12,482 nucleotides of DNA from Candidatus Iainarchaeum sp. (GTDB lineage: Archaea; Iainarchaeota; Iainarchaeia; Iainarchaeales; GCA-2688035), in contig JAFCCZ010000020.1 of the NCBI GenBank assembly GCA_017609945.1, positions 1 through 12,482 of the forward strand. Reading direction: 5' to 3'. The notes beneath the pieces were generated by a model. The model was given only the letters and a program-made list of their open reading frames with translations. It did not search any database and was not told where the DNA came from. Both the position numbers and the translations under genes were made by a program. Shown piece by piece: positions 6,292 to 12,482 of the stretch; position 1 is the first letter of the stretch; every line of letters begins with the position of its first letter.

Positions 6292-7201
6292 GGTTGCATT
6301 GCTTGCGCTGCTTCTTGCACTTTTTGTTTCAAGCGCTTTCGCTTCCCAAATAAGCGTTTCAGTTTTTCCAAAGAACAGGGTCCTTGAGGTGCTCAGGCTT
6401 TACCCGGACGAAACCGGTGAGCTTGAAGTTGTTGTTACGAACAATTCTGCGGAGACGGTTGAAAACCTTAACCTGCGTTTTTCAGTTAGGGAAACGTCTC
6501 TCTCATTGTTTAGGGACTCTCTGGCCGTTGACACCCTTGCCGAATCAATTCCCCTCTTAAGTCCTGGCGAAACAAAGCTAATATTTGTAATGGTTAAGCC
6601 AAAAGAGTTTTCACAGGAACAGCAGCCGTTCTCTGTAAATTATGGGATTGAAACATTTACCCATGGCGCATTTACTCTTGTTGAGATTACAGAAAGCCCG
6701 CTTGAGGTCCAGGGAAGGCTTGCAAAGAGCGCCCTTGACATAGGGGAGGGAAGCAAGCTCGTTCTCCAGCTGAAAAACAAAGGCGACTTCCCAATAAACA
6801 ACATTTCTGCAGAAATTATTGTTCCAAACGGCCTAATCGCAAAGAGCCCGCCTCTTGCAATAGGCATTCTTTCCCCCGGTGAAAGCATTGTGGACAAGGA
6901 CTTTCTCTTTGACGTTGACCCCATTGTTTCGGGAAAAAAGAGAATAGTTCTTCTGACCTCTTTTGAGGATTCTGCAGGAAAGCACGTGCTTGAAAGGGAC
7001 TACTTTGTTGATGTGCAAGACAGAAGCGCTGTAATCTACTTTTTGGTTGCAGCTATAATTGTGCTGATTGTTGCCGCGCTGTACATAAAGCGAAAGCCGA
7101 GCCGTGATGAAAAGCAGTTGGCGGAGCCAGAGCTCAAAGAACTCAGCGGAGAAGGCGAAATAAAAACAATGGACCTTCACGGTAAGGACGTAAGAAAATA
7201 G
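6275..7201 (+). CDS. Secreted tandem Ig/CARDB-like protein with C-terminal membrane anchor
   Basis: I place the start at the ATG at 6275, because the following residues (MSGKNRVALLALLLALFVSS) are a signal peptide and GAGGAAG lies 9 bases upstream; an earlier in-frame start would bury it. The 308-residue product has two beta-sandwich modules (about 26-130 and 131-245). Each contains an ELEVVVTNNS- or KLVLQLKNKG-type strand and an LSPGE turn, the pattern of CARDB/NEW3-like domains in archaeal surface proteins. One transmembrane helix (about 251-271) is followed by a 37-residue charged cytoplasmic tail. Likely role: an extracellular binding or structural protein acting with the product of the overlapping upstream gene. 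Its stop abuts the stop of the convergent GTPase gene, leaving no room for a terminator. Confidence 0.82.
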   Translation: MSGKNRVALLALLLALFVSSAFASQISVSVFPKNRVLEVLRLYPDETGELEVVVTNNSAETVENLNLRFSVRETSLSLFRDSLAVDTLAESIPLLSPGETKLIFVMVKPKEFSQEQQPFSVNYGIETFTHGAFTLVEITESPLEVQGRLAKSALDIGEGSKLVLQLKNKGDFPINNISAEIIVPNGLIAKSPPLAIGILSPGESIVDKDFLFDVDPIVSGKKRIVLLTSFEDSAGKHVLERDYFVDVQDRSAVIYFLVAAIIVLIVAALYIKRKPSRDEKQLAEPELKELSGEGEIKTMDLHGKDVRK

Positions 7202-8275
7202 CTAACTGTAAACCTCAATAACGTCAAAGTTCTTCAGCTTGTAGTTTTTTGGAACGCGCTGTCCGCTGTATTTGCTACTTCCCCAGAGCTTTGCATACTT
7301 CATTTTTGAGAAATCCTTGTGAAGGTGCTTTGCGGCCTCCTCAACAGTTGTTCCAAATGGCAGGGCAAGCGGTGCGGTATAATCAATTTCCTGCCCTGGT
7401 TTCTTCGTGTAAACAAGTACCTTTTCAAGCAACTTAAAAATATCCTCCTTTACTTCATCAAGATTTTTTCCCATAGCTTGTTCTGAGAACGCGTCAACGG
7501 TAATTCCCTTCTTAAAGGTAAGTGATTCGTTCAAGGCCATTGAAACAAGCTTCAGGTCAGTTGGCTCTGACAAAACAACGCTTGCGTGCATCAACCCAAC
7601 ATCTTTTAGGTATTGCTGCAGTTCTGTTTCCTTGCATTTGAGGAACCGCTTCCCGGAAATTGAGATGCCCCTTTGATTAACGGTTGAAATCCTTATCCTT
7701 GGCTTTTCCCGGTTCAGCATTATGCCTGCCTTCTCCAACTCACTCTTGAGAACTCTTTCATCCTCTTTATTCTTTGAAACAAGCACAACCACATCCGCAT
7801 TTCTCACAACCGCAAGAAGCCTTGGGCCGTTGAATTTGCCTGAACTGCTGCCCTCAACTATTGCCGGAATCTCAACAATCTGAATCTTTGCCCCGTGAAA
7901 GTCCAACATTCCAACCTCCGGTTTTGTGGTGGTAAATTCATAGGGTGCGATTTCAACCTCAACCCCTGTAAGCCTTTTCAGCAGCGTTGATTTCCCGCTG
8001 TTCGGTTTGCCCACCAACGCAACCTGTCCAATTCCCACCTTGGGAACTGAAACGCTTTTTCTCCTGCCCTTTTTTTCCTGCCGCTTTTTTTTGTCCATCT
8101 CCCGCCTTACTGCCGCAATTTTTCTGCTAATGTCCCTTCTAAGGTTTTCTGCCCCCTTGTGGCCCGGTGCAGCCCTCCGCATTTCAAGGAGCGCGGCCAG
8201 TTTTGCCTCCGGGGAGTTAGCCTGTTCGTAGCCAACCCTGGCTTTCTCAAATTCGTATGTAACGTTTGAGGGCAT
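7202..8275 (-). CDS. DRG/Obg-like TGS-domain GTPase with degenerate G3 and no recognisable G4
   Basis: This 357-residue protein matches the DRG (developmentally regulated GTP-binding protein) layout. A basic helical N-terminus (about 1-78) is followed by a G domain and a C-terminal TGS domain. The P-loop is intact (GKPNSGKST, 89-97), and so is the G2 region (TTTKPEVGML, 115-124). G3 is changed: DRGs have a DxPG-type core, here VEIPAIVEG (E135, A138). The NKxD motif (G4), expected between residues about 235 and 260, is not found. The sequence instead passes from PTDLKLVSMALNE directly to LTFKKGITVDAFSEQ, which looks like the region just before and at G5, so about 25 residues may be missing. 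The TGS end (KYAKLWGSSKYSGQRVPKNY) is well conserved. DRGs act at the ribosome in eukaryotes and archaea. Loss of G4 predicts altered or lost guanine specificity. Confidence 0.87.
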   Translation of the reverse strand: MPSNVTYEFEKARVGYEQANSPEAKLAALLEMRRAAPGHKGAENLRRDISRKIAAVRREMDKKKRQEKKGRRKSVSVPKVGIGQVALVGKPNSGKSTLLKRLTGVEVEIAPYEFTTTKPEVGMLDFHGAKIQIVEIPAIVEGSSSGKFNGPRLLAVVRNADVVVLVSKNKEDERVLKSELEKAGIMLNREKPRIRISTVNQRGISISGKRFLKCKETELQQYLKDVGLMHASVVLSEPTDLKLVSMALNESLTFKKGITVDAFSEQAMGKNLDEVKEDIFKLLEKVLVYTKKPGQEIDYTAPLALPFGTTVEEAAKHLHKDFSKMKYAKLWGSSKYSGQRVPKNYKLKNFDVIEVYS

Positions 8276-8296
8276 AGTGAAATTATTCCCTGGAAC

Positions 8297-8307
8297 ACTT
8301 TAAAACA
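8297..8307 (-). promoter_or_regulatory. Possible TATA box of the GTPase gene
   Basis: The minus strand reads TGTTTTAAAGT, centred about 27 bases before the ATG at 8275. There is no Shine-Dalgarno before the ATG, so a leaderless mRNA starting at or near the ATG is plausible. The 62-base gap from the upstream gene leaves room for a separate promoter. Confidence 0.4.
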
Positions 8308-8337
8308 ATTAGTTTCTCAAAGAAATCTTTCAAGCCG

Positions 8338-9717
8338 TCACTTGCATTGTTCAAGTTCAGGGTTTATCCTGCACAAAATATCTTGACTGAGCTCCGGGTA
8401 AACGGCATCCTCACAGTGGTCTATTTGTGGGTTGAGTTCGCACAAAGCCTTAGCCAGCCCCAGAGCGTGTGCTGAGTACTTGCAGTTTACGGTTACCGTT
8501 GGAACGAGGAAAACCTGCAGCTCTTCAGCAAACTCTCTTTCCTCTGCGAAATGGTCTTCTATTTCGTACAGGCAATCGTTTAACTGCTGCTTATTATAAT
8601 TAAGGTCCATTCCTGAGATCATGTGGGTTTCATCTGCCACCAGCGGAAGCCCGTAGTGACTGCTGTCCTTGCAGTTCTGCGCTTCAAACGGTTCAAACAG
8701 GTTGTTGTCGTTTATCCCACAGTACCTTGCGTAGAATGCGTCCTCTGCCTCTGAAAGGAAACCCTGCTCGTCGGCGCACACAAGGAACTTTGAGAGCTCT
8801 TTGATATTTCCCGCGGGTATTTCTGCCGGAAACTCAAAGAAAAGCGGCAGGAAGTGGTAGTGGAAATCAATCCTTCCCTTGTACTGCTCTTGCAGAATCT
8901 GAAGCGTTTCCCTTGCCTTTAAGTAGTTCTCACTGTAGGGGTCTGTGAAAACGTCCACTCTCGCCAGTTTTCCCTCTTCCGGCAAGCAGGCGTTTGAGTC
9001 GTTCAGGATGTCCACGTGAACTTTCCCGTCAAGGCCGACTTCCTGCATTATGTAAATGCCTCCCTCTTGGTGGTATGAAATGTTCTCTGAAAAATTTATT
9101 GAAAGCACGTTCATCAGTGACTTGAGGCCAATGGAGCCAGAGCTAATCTTCAGGTTTTCGTCAGCCTGAACAATCACCGAATCGGACAGGCTTGTTGCGT
9201 CAATTATTAGAACAGGCAACTTTTTCAGATTAAGCTCTTTTACAAACTGCTGGCCGTCCGAAGTGGACGCCTTAACCTCTTCCACAACAAAATCAATGTC
9301 GTTTTTTCGCAAAAGCAGCTCAAAAGAGTTTCCTGCGTGACAGCCAACGCACTGTCCGCTGTAAATGAGGAACATTTTTGGGGTTGCGCCCTGCTTTACA
9401 ATTCCTGCTCCGTTCCCGGCCCCGTTTCCGTGGAAGTTTCCAATGTTAACATTGTCCGGGTTGGGTGAGAGTACGATTGTGGCGTAACCCGCAACAATAA
9501 CGAGAGCGAGCGCAAGCAGCAGCGCAGTCTTGTTTTCCTTAAGCCATTTCACCGAGTTCCTCTTGGCTCTTTTGTGCTTTGGCGCTTTCTTCACAACCTT
9601 GTTCTTCAGCTCTTCAACGTTTGGCTTTTCCGCCGGCTTTGCATCTATTTTTTCCGAGTCCTGCGTTTTTTCCACCGCCTCTTTTTTCGCAGTATTTTTC
9701 TCCAACCAAATCACCAA
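8338..9717 (-). CDS. Membrane-anchored double thioredoxin-fold, cysteine-rich protein
   Basis: The start is taken as TTG at 9717; the adjacent GTG at 9714 is equally possible. The 459-residue product has a Lys-rich cytoplasmic N-terminus, one transmembrane helix (about 64-83), a Gly/Asn-rich linker (about 93-105) and two extracytoplasmic thioredoxin-like domains. The first (about 112-200) has a CVGC redox site (C123, C126; next residue H127) and a cis-proline (P168, LKKLPVLII). The second (about 252-430) resembles DsbA/Trx folds, but its active-site position reads FTDPYSENY without cysteines; a second cis-proline-like site is P406 (FLVPTVTVN). There are 12 cysteines outside, probably mostly disulfide-bonded. 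The C-terminus repeats a C-x-x-NP-x4-C unit (426-435, 449-458). Likely roles are a thiol oxidoreductase or disulfide carrier of the envelope. CVGCH also fits a heme-c motif, but the fold context favours a redox thiol pair. Confidence 0.82.
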   Translation of the reverse strand: MVIWLEKNTAKKEAVEKTQDSEKIDAKPAEKPNVEELKNKVVKKAPKHKRAKRNSVKWLKENKTALLLALALVIVAGYATIVLSPNPDNVNIGNFHGNGAGNGAGIVKQGATPKMFLIYSGQCVGCHAGNSFELLLRKNDIDFVVEEVKASTSDGQQFVKELNLKKLPVLIIDATSLSDSVIVQADENLKISSGSIGLKSLMNVLSINFSENISYHQEGGIYIMQEVGLDGKVHVDILNDSNACLPEEGKLARVDVFTDPYSENYLKARETLQILQEQYKGRIDFHYHFLPLFFEFPAEIPAGNIKELSKFLVCADEQGFLSEAEDAFYARYCGINDNNLFEPFEAQNCKDSSHYGLPLVADETHMISGMDLNYNKQQLNDCLYEIEDHFAEEREFAEELQVFLVPTVTVNCKYSAHALGLAKALCELNPQIDHCEDAVYPELSQDILCRINPELEQCK

Positions 9718-9741
9718 AAACCGCTTGCAAGGATTATTTTG

Positions 9742-9753
9742 CTTATTTTATTG
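9742..9753 (-). promoter_or_regulatory. TATA box of the thioredoxin-fold gene
   Basis: The minus strand reads CAATAAAATAAG, centred about 30-33 bases before the TTG/GTG starts at 9717/9714. No Shine-Dalgarno is evident. It faces a divergent promoter for the 9842 gene; an 8-base AACATGTT palindrome (9759-9766) lies between the two. Confidence 0.45.
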
Positions 9754-9758
9754 GGATT

Positions 9759-9766
9759 AACATGTT
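9759..9766. promoter_or_regulatory. AACATGTT palindrome in the divergent promoter region
   Basis: A perfect 8-base palindrome upstream of both divergent TATA boxes. It could be a shared operator, but such a short palindrome also occurs by chance. Confidence 0.2.
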
Positions 9767-9804
9767 TTAATAACCTATTGCTTTTGTTAGCGTTAGGGCA
9801 AAGG

Positions 9805-9817
9805 AATAAAAATTATA
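9805..9817 (+). promoter_or_regulatory. TATA box of the 9842 gene
   Basis: An A/T-only stretch (AATAAAAATTATA) ends about 25 bases before the ATG at 9842. Depending on which part TBP contacts, it fits leaderless starts at GTG 9836 or ATG 9842. Confidence 0.45.
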
Positions 9818-9841
9818 CGAGCAAGACATTATTTGGTGGGA

Positions 9842-10315
9842 ATGATTATAACGGTCTTTCTTGTGGTGCTGATAGTTTCCCTTTTGCTGGGAAACCTTTT
9901 GCTTAGTCTGCTCAAGCCAAGGCCAGCGCCGGCCAGCCACTCAACCGACCCGACCAAACTAACCCCCCCAAGTGGTTTATTTAAGCCGAACTCTGGCCTG
10001 AGCAACCCTTCCAGCAAGCAAAACATTATTTCAATCAGTGATAGAATTGACAGGGTTGAAAAGCTTCTTTTGAGGGCAAACGCCCCCAAGTTTATTGGCA
10101 AGAAGCTTGATTCAACTGTCCTCGGAAGAAAGCTGAGTGATTTCACCGAATTCAAGACCAGTACAGAGGTTGAAATTGAGGCCCTGAAAGAGGACGTTGC
10201 AAAGCTGAAGATCGAGCTGGGGGTAAAGGAAAAGAAACGCCCTGGTGAGAACTTTGAGATAAGCGACGACAAACTCCACAATCTGGTTTTTCGCTCTGAC
10301 ACAAACAAGGGCTAG
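9842..10315 (+). CDS. Small single-pass membrane protein with coiled-coil-like tail
   Basis: This 157-residue protein is unrecognised. It starts with one strongly hydrophobic helix (MIITVFLVVLIVSLLLGNLL), then a Pro/Ser-rich linker of about 40 residues and a charged helical region with heptad-like spacing (EIEALKEDVAKLKIEL). With no arginine or lysine before the helix and basic residues right after it, the tail is probably cytoplasmic. An alternative start, GTG at 9836 or TTG at 9833, would add only two or three residues. The domain order (membrane helix, flexible linker, coiled coil) suits an adaptor or scaffold at the membrane. The gene is divergent from the thioredoxin-fold gene, and its stop overlaps that of the convergent RNase H gene by 4 bases. 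Confidence 0.68.
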   Translation: MIITVFLVVLIVSLLLGNLLLSLLKPRPAPASHSTDPTKLTPPSGLFKPNSGLSNPSSKQNIISISDRIDRVEKLLLRANAPKFIGKKLDSTVLGRKLSDFTEFKTSTEVEIEALKEDVAKLKIELGVKEKKRPGENFEISDDKLHNLVFRSDTNKG

Positions 10316-10998
10316 CTGTTTTTCCAGCTCTTTCTAACGGCTTTGTCTTCCGACCCATCCCTGGCGGTTTTTGCTAAAACGCTTGCAGCCCCAATAACAG
10401 GGTTTAAATCATCCCCTTTAACCATAAATTCAACCTCTTTTGGAACCCCCTTTAAGCGGCTTCCGTCCACCAAAATCCTGCCCCCAAACCCCTTTTTCCT
10501 AAAATTTTGCACTATTTCGGCAATCATTTTGGCCTCTATTTCGTTCATATTGCTCCCTTTTTCCCTAAGGGCGTCTATTTCAGAGGCAGACTTCAAAAGC
10601 ACCAAATGCCCCTCAGACTGCTTCAAAACCTCTTTTCTGGCCGCTTCCAGGCCCCTTATTTTCTTGCTGTCCCGCAGGCTCCGCAGCTTGTTTGTATCGC
10701 CCAAAACCCCTGCAACGGCAAAGCTTCCAAAATTCTCGCCCCTTCCTGTCTCGTCAATTCCCAGCAAGCGCTCTCCAGACACACCAACGTTATGTATAAG
10801 TCTTTGCTTTATTTTCTCAGCGTCCTCTCCCTGTACCAGAACCTTTCCACTCGTGTAAAGCGTTACAGTGCAATTCCCAATCTCAACGCGGGCCTCTTCA
10901 AAAGCAGTGTTTGTTTTCCTGGCCGGAAACCCGGATAGCCATTTCCTTACCTTTCCCTTTTCCTCTTTTGAGAAATTAAGACTGCACTGCATCAGCAT
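10312..10998 (-). CDS. RNase HIII-like ribonuclease H with shortened C-terminus
   Basis: The 228-residue product cleaves the RNA strand of RNA-DNA hybrids, judging by its family. The N-terminal part (about 38-64, CTVTLYTSGKVLVQG) looks like the TBP-like substrate-binding domain of RNase HIII. The catalytic domain starts with GIDETGRGENFGSF and shows the four type 2 RNase H acidic residues: D82, E83, D178 (ILVDGS) and D196 (KGDDLNPVIGAAS). Family members then continue with about 40 residues holding the GSGYPSDP-type region before a final VRxSW. Here ARD (212-214) is followed by only six residues before VRKSWKNS, so that segment appears deleted. RNase HIII is mainly bacterial, so a version in an archaeon is unusual. 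An alternative is an RNase HII with an added N-terminal domain. The start at Met1 (10998) or Met3 (10992) is not resolved; the TATA spacing favours 10992. Confidence 0.83.
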   Translation of the reverse strand: MLMQCSLNFSKEEKGKVRKWLSGFPARKTNTAFEEARVEIGNCTVTLYTSGKVLVQGEDAEKIKQRLIHNVGVSGERLLGIDETGRGENFGSFAVAGVLGDTNKLRSLRDSKKIRGLEAARKEVLKQSEGHLVLLKSASEIDALREKGSNMNEIEAKMIAEIVQNFRKKGFGGRILVDGSRLKGVPKEVEFMVKGDDLNPVIGAASVLAKTARDGSEDKAVRKSWKNS

Positions 10999-11014
10999 AA
11001 ATTACTTCAAAGCA

Positions 11015-11024
11015 CTAAATATAC
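11015..11024 (-). promoter_or_regulatory. TATA box of the RNase H gene
   Basis: The minus strand reads GTATATTTAG, centred 22 bases before the ATG at 10998 and 28 before the in-frame ATG at 10992. The spacing suggests a leaderless mRNA starting at 10992, so Met3 may be the real start. Confidence 0.5.
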
Positions 11025-11053
11025 CTTTGCCCCCAAGCAGGATACCTACCGGG

Positions 11054-11062
11054 ATTAAATTT
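11054..11062 (+). promoter_or_regulatory. TATA box of the NAD synthetase gene
   Basis: ATTAAATTT is centred about 26 bases before the ATG at 11084, which lacks a Shine-Dalgarno, so the mRNA is probably leaderless. A second AT-rich stretch (11068-11074) is too close to the ATG to be the TATA box. Confidence 0.5.
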
Positions 11063-11083
11063 GTTTCTTTTATAGTCTTTTAT

Positions 11084-12482
11084 ATGAAACTTGCCATAGC
11101 ACAGATTGACACTACCGCGGGAGCGCTTTCGGAGAACGGGTCAAAAATAATTGATTATATAGATAAGGCAAGGGAAAGCGGTTGTGACTTGGTAGTCTTC
11201 CCTGAGATGGCCATAACAGGCTATCCAATCTGTGACTTAGTTTATGAAATGGACTTTCTTGAGGGCAACAAGCGCGAGCTTGAAAGGGTTGCCAAGGCCA
11301 CTAAGGGAATTGCAGCCATAGTTGGCTTTATAGACTTTGACCAGCACGCTCTCGGTGATGACGGAACTCTAAAAAAATTCAACTCCGCTGCCTTGCTAAA
11401 GGACGGCAAGGTTATTGTCGTGCAATCAAAAACCCTTCTTCCCACTTATGATGTCTTTGACGAAAAGCGGTTCTTTGCTGGCGCAAGCCAATGGATGGTA
11501 TTTGAACTCTGCGGCAAAAAAATTGGGATAACGTTATGTGAGGACATGTGGGATGAGAACTATTCAATAAAGCCGGTGGATAACTTGATTGGAAACGGGG
11601 CTGAGCTAATAATTAATATTTCCGCTTCCCCGTTCCAGGTTGGAAAGTTTTCAGAGCGGAAGGCGGTGATTAAAAGGCATGCCTCAAAAGGCGTTGGCTT
11701 TGTTTTTGCCAACAAAGTTGGTGTGCAGGACAACGGCTTGGACATCCTTATATTTGACGGGCAGAGTATGGCCTTGAACAATAAGTCTGAACCCATTGCC
11801 ATTGGGCCAATGTTTTTGGAACAACTTGTAATCTTTGACCTTGACGGTGGCAAGGTTCCAGATGCGAAGGCCGACCAGGCCAAGGAAACATTTGATGCCC
11901 TTGTTTTTGCGCTGAAAGGATACGCAAACAAGTGTAGTTTCCAAAGGGCAGTTTTTGGGTTAAGCGGAGGCATTGACAGCAGCGTTGTTGCATGCATTGC
12001 CTCAGAGGCGCTTGGGAGTAAAAACGTGCTTGGAATTACAATGCCCTCTCACTTCAGCAGTAGCGGAAGTATTGGGGATAGTAAAGAGCTTGCAAAAAAT
12101 TTGGGCATTGAATTCAAGGAGTGGCCAATTGAAACAATTGTTAAGGAAAACAGTAAAAATTACTTGAAGGTTTTTGGAAAGCAACTCAAGGGCACTGCTG
12201 CAGAGAATCCCCAGGCAAGGCTTCGTGGCAATACTCTTATGACAATTTCCAACTCTCAAAACAGGCTGCTGCTGAGCACCGGCAACAAGACAGAGATTGC
12301 GTTGGGCTACTGCACACTTTATGGGGACATGGCGGGCGGCATTGAAGTGATTGGAGACCTGAGCAAGACAAAGGTCTATGGACTTGCAGAATACATAAAC
12401 AAAGCACTGGGCAACCCAATTCCAAAGTCCGTTATTGAGAAGCCGCCATCCGCAGAGCTCGCTCCTGGACAAAAAGATCCTT
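11084..12482 (+). CDS. nadE: Glutamine-dependent NAD+ synthetase (3' partial)
   Basis: The frame runs from ATG 11084 off the window end; 466 residues are visible of an expected 540 or so. The enzyme makes NAD+ from nicotinic acid adenine dinucleotide, ATP and glutamine in the last step of NAD synthesis. The N-terminal nitrilase-type glutaminase domain has the full catalytic triad: E41 (FPEMAITGYP), K116 (QSKTLLPTYD) and C152 (GITLCEDMW). The C-terminal synthetase domain has the ATP pyrophosphatase P-loop SGGIDSS (294-300) and further conserved blocks (QARLRGNTLM, STGNKTEIALGYCTLYGD, LSKTKVYGLAEYI). The two domains in one chain let ammonia pass from the glutaminase to the synthetase site. Many archaea encode only the ammonia-dependent synthetase, so this fused form may have come from bacteria. 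It is divergent from the RNase H gene. Confidence 0.95.
   Translation, partial: MKLAIAQIDTTAGALSENGSKIIDYIDKARESGCDLVVFPEMAITGYPICDLVYEMDFLEGNKRELERVAKATKGIAAIVGFIDFDQHALGDDGTLKKFNSAALLKDGKVIVVQSKTLLPTYDVFDEKRFFAGASQWMVFELCGKKIGITLCEDMWDENYSIKPVDNLIGNGAELIINISASPFQVGKFSERKAVIKRHASKGVGFVFANKVGVQDNGLDILIFDGQSMALNNKSEPIAIGPMFLEQLVIFDLDGGKVPDAKADQAKETFDALVFALKGYANKCSFQRAVFGLSGGIDSSVVACIASEALGSKNVLGITMPSHFSSSGSIGDSKELAKNLGIEFKEWPIETIVKENSKNYLKVFGKQLKGTAAENPQARLRGNTLMTISNSQNRLLLSTGNKTEIALGYCTLYGDMAGGIEVIGDLSKTKVYGLAEYINKALGNPIPKSVIEKPPSAELAPGQKDP

Noticed and set aside
9718..9841. Small RNA or tRNA in the largest gene-free stretch
   Set aside because: No cloverleaf, no conserved tRNA arms and no clear hairpin; the sequence is AT-rich promoter DNA.
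10343..10858. 171-codon open frame on the plus strand opposite the RNase H gene
   Set aside because: The minus-strand gene has all the catalytic motifs of its family; this frame has no motif and no promoter.
12002..12472. Open frame on the minus strand opposite the NAD synthetase
   Set aside because: It overlaps clear NadE motifs on the plus strand and has no promoter or start signal.
1..12482. CRISPR arrays, insertion sequences, inverted-repeat elements or a prophage
   Set aside because: No regularly spaced repeats, transposase or integrase motifs, or paired terminal repeats were seen.

Overview
The window looks like a gene-dense stretch of an archaeal chromosome. The evidence is AT-rich TATA-like boxes about 25-34 nt before most first genes, several starts with no Shine-Dalgarno (leaderless mRNAs), GGTGG-type Shine-Dalgarnos inside operons, a DRG/TGS-type GTPase, an archaeal-style PIN protein and a CPA2 antiporter. 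The compact genes and many unrecognised single-pass envelope proteins suggest an uncultivated DPANN-like archaeon (Diapherotrites or Micrarchaeota type). That placement is inference only.

Fourteen genes are supported; the first and last are cut by the window edges. No gene-free stretch exceeds about 125 bases, and I saw no rRNA, tRNA, CRISPR or insertion sequence. Left to right: (1) 1-1479 (+), the end of a membrane-anchored surface protein with two Ig/macroglobulin-like repeats. (2) 3163-1474 (-), an operon of a helical HTH-like protein, a PIN-domain nuclease and a GNAT acetyltransferase, with a palindrome beside its promoter. (3) 4855-3221 (-), an operon of a small basic protein, a 28-codon ORF and a Kef/NapA-type cation/proton antiporter, the last two joined by TGATG coupling. 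(4) 4957-7201 (+), two overlapping genes for envelope proteins with signal peptides and C-terminal anchors. (5) 8275-7202 (-), a DRG-like TGS GTPase that lacks recognisable G4 and has a changed G3. (6) 9717-8338 (-), a membrane-anchored double thioredoxin-fold, cysteine-rich protein. (7) 9842-10315 (+), a small single-pass membrane protein with a coiled-coil-like tail. (8) 10998-10312 (-), an RNase HIII-like enzyme with a shortened C-terminus. (9) 11084 to the window end (+), a glutamine-dependent NAD+ synthetase.

Three divergent intergenic regions of 85-125 bp (4856-4956, 9718-9841, 10999-11083) carry back-to-back promoters. Three convergent gene pairs meet with their stop codons overlapping or abutting (1474-1479, 7199-7204, 10312-10315), which shows extreme compaction.

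Themes: envelope proteins of unknown role (1-1479, 4957-6291, 6275-7201, 8338-9717, 9842-10315), a possible toxin-antitoxin-like or RNA-processing pair (PIN plus its upstream partner), and housekeeping genes (NAD synthesis, RNase H, translation-type GTPase, ion homeostasis). No complete novel system is demonstrated. The best candidates are the HTH/PIN/GNAT operon, the G4-less GTPase, the shortened RNase H and the coupled mini-ORF.
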